The position numbers and the translations under genes are program-made. A DNA stretch of 52,647 nt from CAZJRB01 sp964547995 (GTDB lineage: Bacteria; Planctomycetota; Planctomycetia; Pirellulales; Thermoguttaceae). The stretch covers positions 1-52,647 of the forward strand of contig CAZJRB010000041.1 of assembly GCA_964547995.1 (NCBI GenBank). The letters are read 5' to 3'. The notes under the pieces are model-generated. The model was not told the DNA's origin. It saw only the letters and a list, made by a program, of their open reading frames with translations, and did no database searches. This document shows, piece by piece, positions 1 to 7,776 of the stretch; position 1 is the first letter of the stretch, and each line of letters opens with the position of its first letter.

Positions 1-36
1 GCCGCATTTTCAGAAATAGCAAAATCGCCCTAAAAA

Positions 37-516
37 GTGCAAAACTCGAACTTAGGTGGCCTGCTGGTTTTTGCGACCGGTAGTTCCGTGACTGCCGCCG
101 GCAAGAAGCCGGCCAAGGCTCCCAAGATTGACGCGAAAGCCCTGGAGAAGATGGTCCAACACTTCGACAAGGTCGAAAAGCTGGAGTTCTCGTGGGGCTG
201 GATCCGCTGGCTGATGAGTTCGAAGCACGACCCGAAGGCCGAAATGACCTTCGGCATCGTCCGGCTCAACGCCGGCGAGATGAACCCGATGCACGTCCAT
301 CCCAACTGCGAAGAGCAGCTCTACGTGCTCTCCGGGTCGTGCGAGCACTGGCTCGGCAACAAAAGCGTCATGTTGAAGAAGGGCGACGTCATACGAATTC
401 CGCGAGGCATTCCCCACAAAGCAAGGACCTTCAAAGAACCCATGGAAGCGATCATCGTCTACAGCTCCGGCGACCGGCAACTCGAGGCCGTCGACGAAAA
501 GGGAGCGAAAAAATGA
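37..516 (+). CDS. Cupin-domain protein, probably exported
   Basis: A single-domain cupin of 159 residues. The metal-binding pattern is visible: His86 and His88 in an H-x-H, followed by Glu92/Glu93, then a G-D-V-I-x-I-P-x-G-x-x-H motif ending in His127. Small cupins bind a metal and act as enzymes or sugar/ligand sensors; the substrate here cannot be read. The start is GTG at 37, directly after an in-frame TAA at 31, with no visible ribosome binding site. The first 22 residues look like the end of a signal peptide, so the true 5' end may be damaged. The stop overlaps the start of the next gene in ATGA (513-516), so the two were once translationally coupled. Since the downstream partner is a wreck, this gene may also be decaying. 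Confidence 0.75.
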   Translation: MQNSNLGGLLVFATGSSVTAAGKKPAKAPKIDAKALEKMVQHFDKVEKLEFSWGWIRWLMSSKHDPKAEMTFGIVRLNAGEMNPMHVHPNCEEQLYVLSGSCEHWLGNKSVMLKKGDVIRIPRGIPHKARTFKEPMEAIIVYSSGDRQLEAVDEKGAKK

Positions 517-771
517 GTACCAAGCCAACCCGACGGGAGTTCTTGGGCACGACGGGCGTGGCGGCCGCCGGTTGGGCCGGGGCGAAGCTCTACGCCGCTG
601 ATGCCGATGCGAAGCCTGGCCCGAGCGAAATCGTCAACCTGGCGAACATCTCCTGGCGGGTCGGCCGAAGAATCCGCTTCGACGGCGAGAAAGAGCGGAT
701 TATCGACGACCCCGGAGGCTGGCGCCCTGCTGAGCTACGAGCCCCGCGCACCGTGGCGCCTGGACGAGTAG
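513..771 (+). pseudogene. Remnant of a Tat-exported Gfo/Idh/MocA oxidoreductase (internal deletion plus frameshift)
   Basis: The first 30 or so residues are a clean twin-arginine signal (RREFLGTTGVAAAG). They run straight into what is normally the last 50 residues of planctomycete Gfo/Idh/MocA proteins (N-I-S-W-R-V-G-R-R-I-x-F-D-G-E-K-E). The NAD-binding fold and the catalytic middle, about 300 residues, are missing. After codon 711-713 there is one extra G at 714/715. Reading on in the +1 frame restores a family-like ending (E-A-G-A-L-L...R-A-P-W) that stops at TAG 769-771. In the unshifted frame the ORF runs on as nonsense to 875. The intact homologue at 38606 has the same signal type. Deletion and frameshift are seen directly; loss of function is inferred. 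Confidence 0.8.
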
Positions 772-848
772 GGCCTTCAGGGGATCTCACCACCCAATGG
801 CACTATACAACGTTCAGCGGGCGGGCTTGCCCGCCCCCCAAGATGCTG

Positions 849-876
849 TTTTGGAATCCGGAAAGGCTGCTATAAT
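849..876 (+). promoter_or_regulatory. Candidate sigma-70 type promoter for the alpha-CTD-like gene
   Basis: A perfect TATAAT lies at 871-876, with TTTTGG at 849-854 as a weak -35 box (16-nt spacer). It is 57 bp upstream of the start codon at 933. Based on motif match only. Confidence 0.4.
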
Positions 877-932
877 ACCCCGCACTTGGGCAGCGTCGAT
901 CAAGTACATTCTTTTCCGTTGGGAGGGAACCC

Positions 933-1196
933 ATGCCGCGCATTCCACTTCCTGCCTGGGAAAGGCAGACTACGACTGTGGACGAGCAGTTGTCGATGAG
1001 TACGGCCGAAATCGGCCTGGCGGTCCGAACGGTCAATTGCCTCGAAGACCATGGCGTCTTGACCGTCGAGGATCTTCTGAATTGCACACCGGAGAGGCTG
1101 CTGAGTTTCCCCAACTTCGGCGAGAAAACCCTCGAAGAGGTCTATCGGGCCCTGGAGGACTTTGGATTCCCCCGTAAGGCCAAGCACCCGGTTTGA
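933..1196 (+). CDS. Free-standing RNA polymerase alpha C-terminal-domain-like protein
   Basis: An 87-residue protein whose residues 27-80 match the alpha-CTD of RNA polymerase almost end to end: a V-R-T-x-N-C-L helix, a T-V-E-D-L-L segment and the helix-hairpin-helix P-N-F-G-E-K-T-L-E-E-V. The DNA-contacting Arg of the canonical R-S-x-N-C-L motif is Arg32, and the Asn and the Lys of the G-x-K-(S/T) turn are also present. There is no N-terminal domain, so it cannot assemble polymerase as alpha does. It could bind UP-element DNA or an activator as a stand-alone module. ATG at 933 has GGGAGG at 921-926. It lies alone between a pseudogene and a repeat region. The domain call is firm; a regulatory role is inference. 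Confidence 0.8.
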   Translation: MPRIPLPAWERQTTTVDEQLSMSTAEIGLAVRTVNCLEDHGVLTVEDLLNCTPERLLSFPNFGEKTLEEVYRALEDFGFPRKAKHPV

Positions 1197-1230
1197 GAGA
1201 CGCGGGTACAGGCGATTACTATAAAGCCGG

Positions 1231-1333
1231 AAATCGCAAGTCCTGTAGGGAACGCCCTCTGTGGCGTTCCGAGCGCGACGGCCACCAACGTTGCCTGGCC
1301 GTTTCGCGGAACGGCACAGAGGCCGTTCCCTAC
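1231..1333. repeat. Inverted-repeat element with 26-nt arms (copy 1 of a dispersed family)
   Basis: Arms at 1245-1270 and 1308-1333 pair with two mismatches, starting GTAGGG and ending CCCTAC. The left part, 1231-1284, recurs in inverse orientation at 37491-37543. It fills most of the gap between the alpha-CTD-like gene and the DUF1559 gene. The rest of that gap (1334-1470) holds a second degenerate repeat (GCGCGACCACCGGTTGCGGC near 1392) related to the hairpin at 18476-18559. Confidence 0.75.
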
Positions 1334-1472
1334 AATTTCCCGGGGAAAACCCGCGTCGCGCCGAATCACCGGCCGTAGCGGTAGCGCTTGGCGCGACCAC
1401 CGGTTGCGGCTCTATGCCAGTCCGCCTGCGGCTACGCCATTCGGGGGGGTCCCTCCTCTTGGGCAAATCGGC

Positions 1473-1478
1473 TATAAT
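1473..1478 (+). promoter_or_regulatory. Candidate -10 box for the DUF1559 gene
   Basis: A perfect TATAAT lies 47 bp upstream of the start codon at 1526. No convincing -35 box is seen. Confidence 0.35.
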
Positions 1479-1525
1479 TGCGGCCAAATCGAACCTGCCT
1501 ACCACTTGTAGCAAGGAGAAACCGA

Positions 1526-4525
1526 ATGGCCGCCTTCAATTTCGCTCCGATCATCGCTCTTTTAGCCCTCGGCAGCTTTGGGCTTCCGCTGGGGATCCCG
1601 CCGCAGCCGGAAGACGCCTTGATGTCGAAGATCGCGCCCGAGGAGTGTGTCTTCTACACGACGTGGGCCGGCACCGCCACGCCCGATCCCGCGAGCACGA
1701 ACCAGACCGAGCAGCTTCTGGCCGAACCGGAAATCAAGTACCTCCTGGCCATGCTCGAGCAAAAGATCATGGCCGGATTGCAGGAATCGGCCGGGCAAGA
1801 CCCGGACGCCGCTCCGGTCATCAAGGACGCGTCGAAATGGGGCAAACGCCTGCTGACGAGCCCCACGGCGATCTTCGTTTCCAAAGCGGACATGACTGAA
1901 GAGGGTCCCGACGTTCGCGGCGGCATGTTGGTCAAGGTCGGGAACGATGTGGCCCAGCTCAAGGCGAAGATCGAGGAATACCAGAAGACGTTTCTCAAGG
2001 ATATGTGCGAGCAGGTGATGATCAGCGGCACAGCCTGCTACCGTATCAATATGCCGCCGCCGGTCCCGCCCGTTACCTGGGGCATCAAGGGAACGTACCT
2101 GATCGTCGGTCTGGGGGAAGGCGAGGTCGAGGGGATGCTCAACCGCGCCGTCACGCCGCCGCCGCAATGGCTCACCGGAATCCGGACCCGCTTGAAGGTG
2201 TCGCGGCAATCGACGATGACATACATCAACGTGGAGACCCTCCTCAAGACCTTTGCCCCGATGGGTGGAGAAGAGGCCGCGACGGTGATCGAGGCGCTCG
2301 GACTGAAGAACATCAACACATTGGCGTCGGTGACCGGCCTGGACCAGGAGGGCATCGTCAGCCGGACGTTGGTGGGAATCGCCGGCGAGCCGCAGGGACT
2401 GCTGGCGGCCCTGATCGGCGGGCAGCTCACGGCCGACGACCTCGCACCCGTCCCCGGCGACGCCACGATTGCCATGGTCGCAAAGCTCGACGCCGCTACG
2501 CTCTTCAACACCATCCTTGCTGTGGCCGACAAGGTCGAGCCGGGAACCGGGGACGAGATACTCGGCGGGCTCGGCGAAATGGAGGAAGAGCTGGGCATCA
2601 ACCTCCGCGAGGATATTCTCGCGCCGCTGGGCGATACCTGGTGCGTGTACAACTCGCCCCGCGAAGGAGGGCTGGTCGTCACCGGCCTGACCCTCGTGGT
2701 GAAGGTCGACGATCGTGCGAAGCTCGCCGCTGTCGAAGCGAAGCTGCTAAAGATCGCCGCCGACGCGCAACCAAAAAGTCGGCCGAAGGTAAAAAGCAAA
2801 CCGAAGATGCCTGTGTGGGAGCAGGGAGGCGAGACCGAGATGCCTTCCTTAATGAGCGAGGCCCCGAGGCGTCGGGTGCCGCGCATCGAGCATTTCCGGT
2901 TCGCCGGCAGCGAGGTTTACATGCTCAACGCCCGGGACGACGACTTTCCGCTTGCCCCGTCGTGGTGCCTGACCGAGAAGGAGCTGATCGTGGCGCCTTA
3001 TCCGCAGAACATCAAGGCATATCTGATCCGCGGTGCGGACTACAAGTCGCTGGCCACGTCGCCGGCGGTCTCGGGTTTTCTGCAAACCGCCCCGACCCCG
3101 AGCTTCCTGACCTATATCGACACGAAATCGCTGTTCGAGTTGGTCTATCCGATGATCCCGATCGTCGGCCAGGTGGCGTCGGCCGAGATGGCCCGCGACG
3201 GGATCGACTTCGACATCTCGATCCTGCCGTCGGCCGGGTGTATCAGCAAGCACCTGCGGCCCGACGTGATGGCCGTGCGGCGAACCGACGCCGGAATCGA
3301 AGTCATTTCCCGCCGGACGAATCCGGTCCTGAGCATCGGTTCGGCCGTACCGACGTCGATCGCGGCGATGGTGCCCGCCGTGGTCGCCGCGCGTTCGGCT
3401 GCACAACGCGCGAACGCGCTGAACAATCTCAAGCAGATCGGGCTGGCAATGCAAAACCACGACAGTGTGTTCCGGCGTTTCCCGGCCTCCTATTCCGTCG
3501 ACAAGGAGGGCAAACCGCTGTTGAGCTGGCGAGTCCGCATCCTGCCGTTCATAGAGAACAAGCCGCTGTACGAGGCGTTCCACCTCGACGAGCCCTGGGA
3601 CAGCCCCCATAACAAGAAGCTGATCGAGATGATGCCGCTGGAATACATGTCGCCGGGCATTGAAACTCCGCCCGGAATGACGCACTACCTGGCGATTTGC
3701 GGACCCGATACCGCCTTTCCGCCCGGAAAGGGAATCGGTCTCGGCGATATCCGGGATGGAACCTCCAATACCATCATGGTCGTTGAATCCACCAAGGCCG
3801 TACCCTGGACCAAGCCGGAGGACCTGACCTTCGACCCCAAGAATCCGGCCGCCGGTCTGTTCGGTTTACGGCCCGGCGTTTGCAACGCCACTATGTGCGA
3901 CGGTTCGGTCCAGTCGCTTCCTGAGAGCATCGATCCGGAGATGCTCGGGAGATTTCTGATGCGCAACGACGGCAAGGAGGCGCCGTATGTGCATGATCGA
4001 CCGGGTCGATCCTATGGGCGACCTGGCCCGGTTCCAAAGAGACCGGCTCCAAAGGAACTCGCTCCCGAGCCGAAGATAATGGAGCCGGAAAGTCCGTTCG
4101 GCAAGCCGACTCCAAAGGAAATCGCTCCCGAGCCGAAGATAATGGAGCCGGAAAGTCCGTTCGGCGAGCCGGCAAAGAGACCGGCTCCAAAGAAAATCAC
4201 TCCCAAGCCGATGCCAACGAAGCCGGACAGTCCGTTCGGGGCCCCGAGCACGCCGCCGGCGGTTCCCGGCGCCCCCGCACCGGCTCCGAAAAAACCGGCG
4301 CCGGCCCCTGACAATCCGTTCGGCGCCCCGGGCACTCCGCCGGCGGTTCCCGGTGCCCCGAGCACTCCGCCAGCGGTTCCCGACACCCCGGCCCCGGCTC
4401 CGAAAAAACCGGCGCCGGCGCCTGACGATCCGTTCGGCGCCCCGAGCACTCCGGCACCGGCTCCAGACATCCCCGCACCGGCGCCCGAGAGTCCGGCGCC
4501 GGTTTCCGGCAATCCGTTTGACTGA
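1526..4525 (+). CDS. DUF1559-domain secreted/surface protein with proline-rich repeat tail
   Basis: A 999-residue planctomycete protein. ATG 1526 is chosen over upstream codons because AAGGAG lies at 1514-1519 and an N-terminal hydrophobic segment (IIALLALGSFGLPLG) follows at once. Residues 30-600 are a long region I cannot name. Near 610-650 a short hydrophobic stretch leads into the DUF1559 hallmark R-x-x-A-x-x-N-N-L-K-Q-I-G-L-A-M, then a L-L-S-W-R-V-x-I-L-P-F motif, a G-T-S-N-T segment, and the closing N-A-x-M-x-D-G-S (H-X9-DG type) at about residue 790. The last 170 residues are a Pro/Ala-rich tail with a recurring (E/D)-x-P-F-G unit (six copies), the last written G-N-P-F-D at the C terminus. 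DUF1559 proteins are pseudopilin-like and abundant in Planctomycetes; their function is unknown. Confidence 0.85.
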   Translation: MAAFNFAPIIALLALGSFGLPLGIPPQPEDALMSKIAPEECVFYTTWAGTATPDPASTNQTEQLLAEPEIKYLLAMLEQKIMAGLQESAGQDPDAAPVIKDASKWGKRLLTSPTAIFVSKADMTEEGPDVRGGMLVKVGNDVAQLKAKIEEYQKTFLKDMCEQVMISGTACYRINMPPPVPPVTWGIKGTYLIVGLGEGEVEGMLNRAVTPPPQWLTGIRTRLKVSRQSTMTYINVETLLKTFAPMGGEEAATVIEALGLKNINTLASVTGLDQEGIVSRTLVGIAGEPQGLLAALIGGQLTADDLAPVPGDATIAMVAKLDAATLFNTILAVADKVEPGTGDEILGGLGEMEEELGINLREDILAPLGDTWCVYNSPREGGLVVTGLTLVVKVDDRAKLAAVEAKLLKIAADAQPKSRPKVKSKPKMPVWEQGGETEMPSLMSEAPRRRVPRIEHFRFAGSEVYMLNARDDDFPLAPSWCLTEKELIVAPYPQNIKAYLIRGADYKSLATSPAVSGFLQTAPTPSFLTYIDTKSLFELVYPMIPIVGQVASAEMARDGIDFDISILPSAGCISKHLRPDVMAVRRTDAGIEVISRRTNPVLSIGSAVPTSIAAMVPAVVAARSAAQRANALNNLKQIGLAMQNHDSVFRRFPASYSVDKEGKPLLSWRVRILPFIENKPLYEAFHLDEPWDSPHNKKLIEMMPLEYMSPGIETPPGMTHYLAICGPDTAFPPGKGIGLGDIRDGTSNTIMVVESTKAVPWTKPEDLTFDPKNPAAGLFGLRPGVCNATMCDGSVQSLPESIDPEMLGRFLMRNDGKEAPYVHDRPGRSYGRPGPVPKRPAPKELAPEPKIMEPESPFGKPTPKEIAPEPKIMEPESPFGEPAKRPAPKKITPKPMPTKPDSPFGAPSTPPAVPGAPAPAPKKPAPAPDNPFGAPGTPPAVPGAPSTPPAVPDTPAPAPKKPAPAPDDPFGAPSTPAPAPDIPAPAPESPAPVSGNPFD
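4030..4520 (+). repeat. In-frame repeats encoding the Pro-rich (E/D)xPFG tail
   Basis: Within the DUF1559 gene, a unit encoding P-K-I-M-E-P-E-S-P-F-G occurs twice almost identically (about 4070-4105 and 4133-4168). It is followed by several shorter units with A-P-S/G-T-P-P-A-V-P and P-A-P-K-K-P-A-P-A-P. Repeat length varies but always keeps frame. Confidence 0.8.
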
Positions 4526-4566
4526 TTGTGTTCGGTTACAAGGAATGTTGTTCTCTGGGGGCCTCT

Positions 4567-4636
4567 AACGGACGAAAATCACCATGAGCACTAACGGAAA
4601 CAGCGGACCGGGGCCGTCGGTCTCGGGGGTGTCGAT
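4567..4636 (+). repeat. Leader direct repeat, copy 1
   Basis: The 70 bp from AACGGACGAAAA through the first 17-18 codons of the gene at 4584 match 6024-6093, which leads into the TPP enzyme gene. I count about 11 mismatches. The two copies bound the lower-GC module at 4.6-6.0 kb. Confidence 0.75.
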
Positions 4637-4976
4637 CGTTAGTTGGAGCCTTCTCTTCTTGACCATTCTTTTCACGGGTTTCTTTTCTCTCCAAGTTCTC
4701 CGCAATACCCCCACGATGGTTGCTGTGCTGGAGGATTTTGATGCGAAGATCCCGACGATCAGTCTCGTTGTTCTCAATCTAGTCCAACCGGTTGTCTTTA
4801 TTCCCGTAATGGCGATCTTCACCATGGCGTTGGTCGCGAAAGAACTCCTCGTGAAAAACAAGGTTGCGACGCTGACCGTGAACAATGTTGCTCTGGCTCT
4901 CGTGTTCGTTTCGTTCGGGATATACAGAGAGGCGATGATTCTGCCCCTCATCGAAATCATTAGAGCCTTGACGTAA
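4584..4976 (+). CDS. Small three-helix membrane protein with a borrowed N-terminus
   Basis: 130 residues. The first 17 (MSTNGNSGPGPSVSGVS) are nearly the same as the start of the TPP enzyme at 6041 and look grafted on. The rest holds three hydrophobic segments (about 20-40, 56-84 and 93-113). The stretch around T-P-T-M-V-A-V-L-E-D-F-D-A-K-I-P-T faintly recalls the 'F-E-D-F-G-x-x-L-P' turn of GspF-type inner-membrane proteins, too weak for a family call. Codon use is more A/T-rich than in neighbouring genes. No function can be given; it may be a fusion product or a membrane partner of the NYN gene facing it. Confidence 0.6.
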   Translation: MSTNGNSGPGPSVSGVSIVSWSLLFLTILFTGFFSLQVLRNTPTMVAVLEDFDAKIPTISLVVLNLVQPVVFIPVMAIFTMALVAKELLVKNKVATLTVNNVALALVFVSFGIYREAMILPLIEIIRALT

Positions 4977-5039
4977 TGCATCGCGTGCATGCTCAGTTTT
5001 AGCCAATAACCAGGATCACAGCACTTCTGGAAACGGACA

Positions 5040-5672
5040 TCAAACCCAAGTAGCTGGGCGGCGCAAGACGAAGCCGCCGGGTTTCTCCACTTCATCAGGA
5101 AGCTGGCTATCCTTGAGTTTACCTCGTCCGATAGAAAAGTAAGCTGAGGATTCTTGGGATAAGGCTTTGGAGAACCGTTTGGGTGGAAACGCAACGACAA
5201 TACGCTTATGCGGGTATAAGTTCCGAATTGCTTTGACGGGTGGAACTAGATCACTATCCGCTGAAATGAGCAAGGCTTTACGGAATCTGTCTTGGTGAGC
5301 ATCAACAAGCAGTTCAGTGGCTATGTTGACGTCCGTCATTTTCTCTTTTGGAATCCAGGCCACCGAGCCACATTTTCCGCACGTCGTTTTCTGAGCCAAG
5401 TAGTGGCCGTAGAAAACCCGAACGCAAGGCAAGGTTTCAAGAGCTTCGATATAGATGTTCTGTCGCCTTGATTTGCCAACATCGCTCTTTGCAGAAACCC
5501 GAGCAGTAAAGTACTTCACTTGACTTAGCTCATCATCAGCTTCCAGCAGTTTCAAAGCAAGTTCCCACAGATTGAGCCAGTAGTACCGATACCATTTCTT
5601 CTCGCGGAGCCCATAATAGAGGTTGAATCCGTCAATATAGGCGATGACTTGGCCCATGAGAAACCGAACCAT
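5040..5672 (-). CDS. NYN-domain (LabA/DUF88-like) putative ribonuclease
   Basis: About 210 residues if it starts at ATG 5672 (M-V-R-F-L-M-G-Q); a second ATG lies at 5657. The NYN/PIN-like fold is clear: Y-I-D-G-F-N-L-Y-Y-G near the N terminus, M-T-D-V-N-I-A-T-E-L-L in the middle and L-I-S-A-D-S-D-L-V-P later. These supply the conserved acidic metal-binding residues. A C-G-K-C-G pair before the second Asp resembles half of a zinc knuckle seen in some LabA relatives. NYN proteins are single-strand ribonucleases or regulators. Base composition is distinctly lower in GC than in flanking genes, suggesting transfer. It is transcribed against the small membrane protein. A 21-bp palindrome and a terminator-like hairpin lie upstream. 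The domain is firm; target and role are unknown. Confidence 0.8.
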   Translation of the reverse strand: MVRFLMGQVIAYIDGFNLYYGLREKKWYRYYWLNLWELALKLLEADDELSQVKYFTARVSAKSDVGKSRRQNIYIEALETLPCVRVFYGHYLAQKTTCGKCGSVAWIPKEKMTDVNIATELLVDAHQDRFRKALLISADSDLVPPVKAIRNLYPHKRIVVAFPPKRFSKALSQESSAYFSIGRGKLKDSQLPDEVEKPGGFVLRRPATWV

Positions 5673-5729
5673 TATGGAAGAAACGTACTTGACGCAGGGA
5701 GGGCAGATGTTAGAATTCTCTATAGCCTC

Positions 5730-5750
5730 ACTGAGGATAGTATCCTCAGT
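5730..5750. promoter_or_regulatory. Perfect 21-bp palindrome (candidate operator or hairpin)
   Basis: ACTGAGGATA-G-TATCCTCAGT is a perfect inverted repeat around one central G. It lies about 58 bp upstream of the NYN start and touches the hairpin at 5754. It could be an operator for the NYN gene or an RNA hairpin. Confidence 0.45.
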
Positions 5751-5753
5751 CCG

Positions 5754-5782
5754 ACGCCCCATTTTTTGGGGCGTTTCTTTTT
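5754..5782 (+). terminator. Rho-independent terminator-like hairpin
   Basis: ACGCCCCA, a T-rich loop, then TGGGGCGT followed by TTCTTTTTC. The stem is 8 bp with a T-rich 3' side on the plus strand. No plus-strand gene ends just before it; it may insulate the TPP gene or fold in the NYN leader. Confidence 0.5.
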
Positions 5783-6023
5783 CTTGGGCAACCCCCCCAT
5801 GCCCCCCGTTGCGGTGGTGTTCGGAACCCAAAACCCCAACAGCGATAAGGCGGCCAGCAACGGGATGCAACCCATTATAACCTGATTCCCGCAGCCGTAG
5901 TATATCCGATGAGACAAGAGTCCGTAATACACGGCGTCTTGAGGTTGGGGAAGGAATTTCGGGGGGCATCAGGTATACTCCGTTTTAATCATCGGGCTTT
6001 GCTCTCGGCCAATGAAAACATTC

Positions 6024-6093
6024 AACGGACGAAAACCACCATGAGCACCAACGGAACCACCCGCCCCGGGCCGCCGGTATCGGGCGTATCGAT
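6024..6093 (+). repeat. Leader direct repeat, copy 2
   Basis: Matches 4567-4636 from AACGGACGAAAA through codon 17-18 of the TPP enzyme gene (ATG 6041). See copy 1. Confidence 0.75.
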
Positions 6094-7717
6094 CGGGGAA
6101 TACCTGATCCAGCGGTTGCAGGACTACGGCGTCCGCGACCTGTTCGGCCTGCCGGGCGACTATGTTCTGGCGTTCTACACCCAGTTGGAGAAGAGCCCGA
6201 TCAACGTGGTCGGTTGCACCCGGGAAGACTGCGCCGGGTTCGCCGCCGACGCCTACGCCCGGATCAACGGCATCGGGGCCGTCTGCATTACCTATTGCGT
6301 CGGCGGCCTGAGCCTTTGCAACTCGGTCGCCGGGGCATTCGCCGAGAAGTCGCCGGTCGTGGTCATCAGCGGTTCGCCCGGGCTGCGCGAGCGGTTCAAA
6401 AACCCGCTGTTGCACCATCGCGTGAAGGATTTCGACACCCAGTTGAGCGTCTTTCGGCGGCTGTGCGTCGCGGCGGCCGCTCTGGACGACTCGTACACCG
6501 CCTTGCGGGAGATCGACCGGGTGTTGGAGGCGGTCGTCCGCTACAAACGTCCCGGCTACCTGGAGCTTCCGCGCGACATGGTCAACGTCGTCCCGGAAGG
6601 CGCCCATTCGCCGCGGTCCACCCATTTGTCGAGCGATCCCGATTCGCTGACCGAAGCCGTTGAGGAAGCGACTCGCCGGATCGGGCAAAGCACCCGGCCG
6701 GTCATCATCGCCGGCGTCGAGATTCACCGTTTCGGCCTGCAGGACAAGCTGCTCGCCTTCGCGGAAGGGGCGGGTATCCCCATTGCCGCCACCATGCTCG
6801 GCAAGAGCGTTATCAGCGAGACCCACCCGCTGTTCATCGGGCTCTACGAAGGTGCCATGGGGCGCGAGGAGGTCACCGAGTACGTCGAGAAAAGCGATTG
6901 TGTCATCCTGCTCGGGACGTTCATTACCGACATCAACATGGGCATCTATTCGGCCAATCTCGATCCGACCCGTTGCATCTACGCCACGAGCGAGACGCTC
7001 CAGATCAGCCACCACCATTTCCGCGACGTGTTGTTCCGCGACTTCATGGCGAGGCTGGTCGACGCGCGGATCAAGACGCCCCAGCAGCCGGCGCGGCCGC
7101 GGCCCGACGCCGGCGACACCGAGTTCGTATTGCAACCGGACGCCCCGATCACGATCAAGCGGCTGATGGACCGGCTCGACGAGGCCCTGGACGACTCGAC
7201 GGTTGTGATTGCCGACATCGGCGACGCGTTGTTTGCCTCGAGCGAATTGATCATCCGCGCCCACACCGAGTTCCTCTCACCGGCCTATTACACGTCGATG
7301 GGATTCGCCACGCCGGCAACGCTCGGCGTGATGGTCGCCCGCCCCGACCTGCGGCCGGTCGCGGTCATCGGCGACGGGGCCTTCCAAATGACCGGCATGG
7401 AGCTGTCGAACATTGTCCGCCGCGGGCTTGCCCCGGTCATGATTGTGCTGGACAACGCCGGCTACGGCACCGAGCGCCAGTTGCACCCCGGCCCCTACGA
7501 CTACAACGACATCAATCCCTGGCAGTACCACAAGCTGCCCGAGGTCCTCAACGGGGGGACCGGCTACGACGTTCGCACCGAGGGCGAGTTCGACCGGGCC
7601 CTGCAAGCTGCCCTGGCCGACACCACCGGGATGAGCCTCATCCAGGTGCGTCTCGCGCCCGACGACGCAAGCCCGACGCTCCAGCGGCTCGCTGCCAAAC
7701 TGGGCGTACACATATAG
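6041..7717 (+). CDS. Thiamine-pyrophosphate decarboxylase (pyruvate/indolepyruvate decarboxylase-like)
   Basis: 558 residues, normal for the family. In order: the N-terminal PYR domain with the cofactor-activating Glu62 (T-R-E-D-C-A-G-F-A-A-D); a His-His pair at 125-126 (L-L-H-H-R-V-K-D-F), the hallmark of pyruvate/indolepyruvate decarboxylases rather than acetolactate synthase; the central domain; and the PP domain with G-D-G near 444 and the following D-N (V-L-D-N-A-G-Y-G) for Mg-TPP binding. It should decarboxylate a 2-keto acid non-oxidatively in the cytoplasm; the side chain accepted cannot be read. ATG 6041 is preferred because upstream codons precede the conserved leader repeat. It is followed after 59 bp by a sugar-nucleotide gene in the same direction. 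Confidence 0.85.
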   Translation: MSTNGTTRPGPPVSGVSIGEYLIQRLQDYGVRDLFGLPGDYVLAFYTQLEKSPINVVGCTREDCAGFAADAYARINGIGAVCITYCVGGLSLCNSVAGAFAEKSPVVVISGSPGLRERFKNPLLHHRVKDFDTQLSVFRRLCVAAAALDDSYTALREIDRVLEAVVRYKRPGYLELPRDMVNVVPEGAHSPRSTHLSSDPDSLTEAVEEATRRIGQSTRPVIIAGVEIHRFGLQDKLLAFAEGAGIPIAATMLGKSVISETHPLFIGLYEGAMGREEVTEYVEKSDCVILLGTFITDINMGIYSANLDPTRCIYATSETLQISHHHFRDVLFRDFMARLVDARIKTPQQPARPRPDAGDTEFVLQPDAPITIKRLMDRLDEALDDSTVVIADIGDALFASSELIIRAHTEFLSPAYYTSMGFATPATLGVMVARPDLRPVAVIGDGAFQMTGMELSNIVRRGLAPVMIVLDNAGYGTERQLHPGPYDYNDINPWQYHKLPEVLNGGTGYDVRTEGEFDRALQAALADTTGMSLIQVRLAPDDASPTLQRLAAKLGVHI

Positions 7718-7776
7718 CGGGTCGCTCACGCAAAGCGGCGACGGGGCTTTACGGCTGCTTGTGGGTTTGGAATAAT

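Larger units (their letters stand above)
5673..6023. other. Intergenic region between the NYN gene and the TPP enzyme
   Basis: About 350 bp without a gene. It holds a perfect palindrome (5730-5750), a terminator-like hairpin (5754-5782), C-runs around 5790-5810 and a TATACT at 5974-5979 that could be the -10 box for the TPP gene, with no good -35 box. Confidence 0.5.

Noticed and set aside
4584..5672. Toxin-antitoxin pair (membrane protein plus NYN nuclease)
   Set aside because: The genes converge rather than share an operon, and the membrane protein does not look like an antitoxin.
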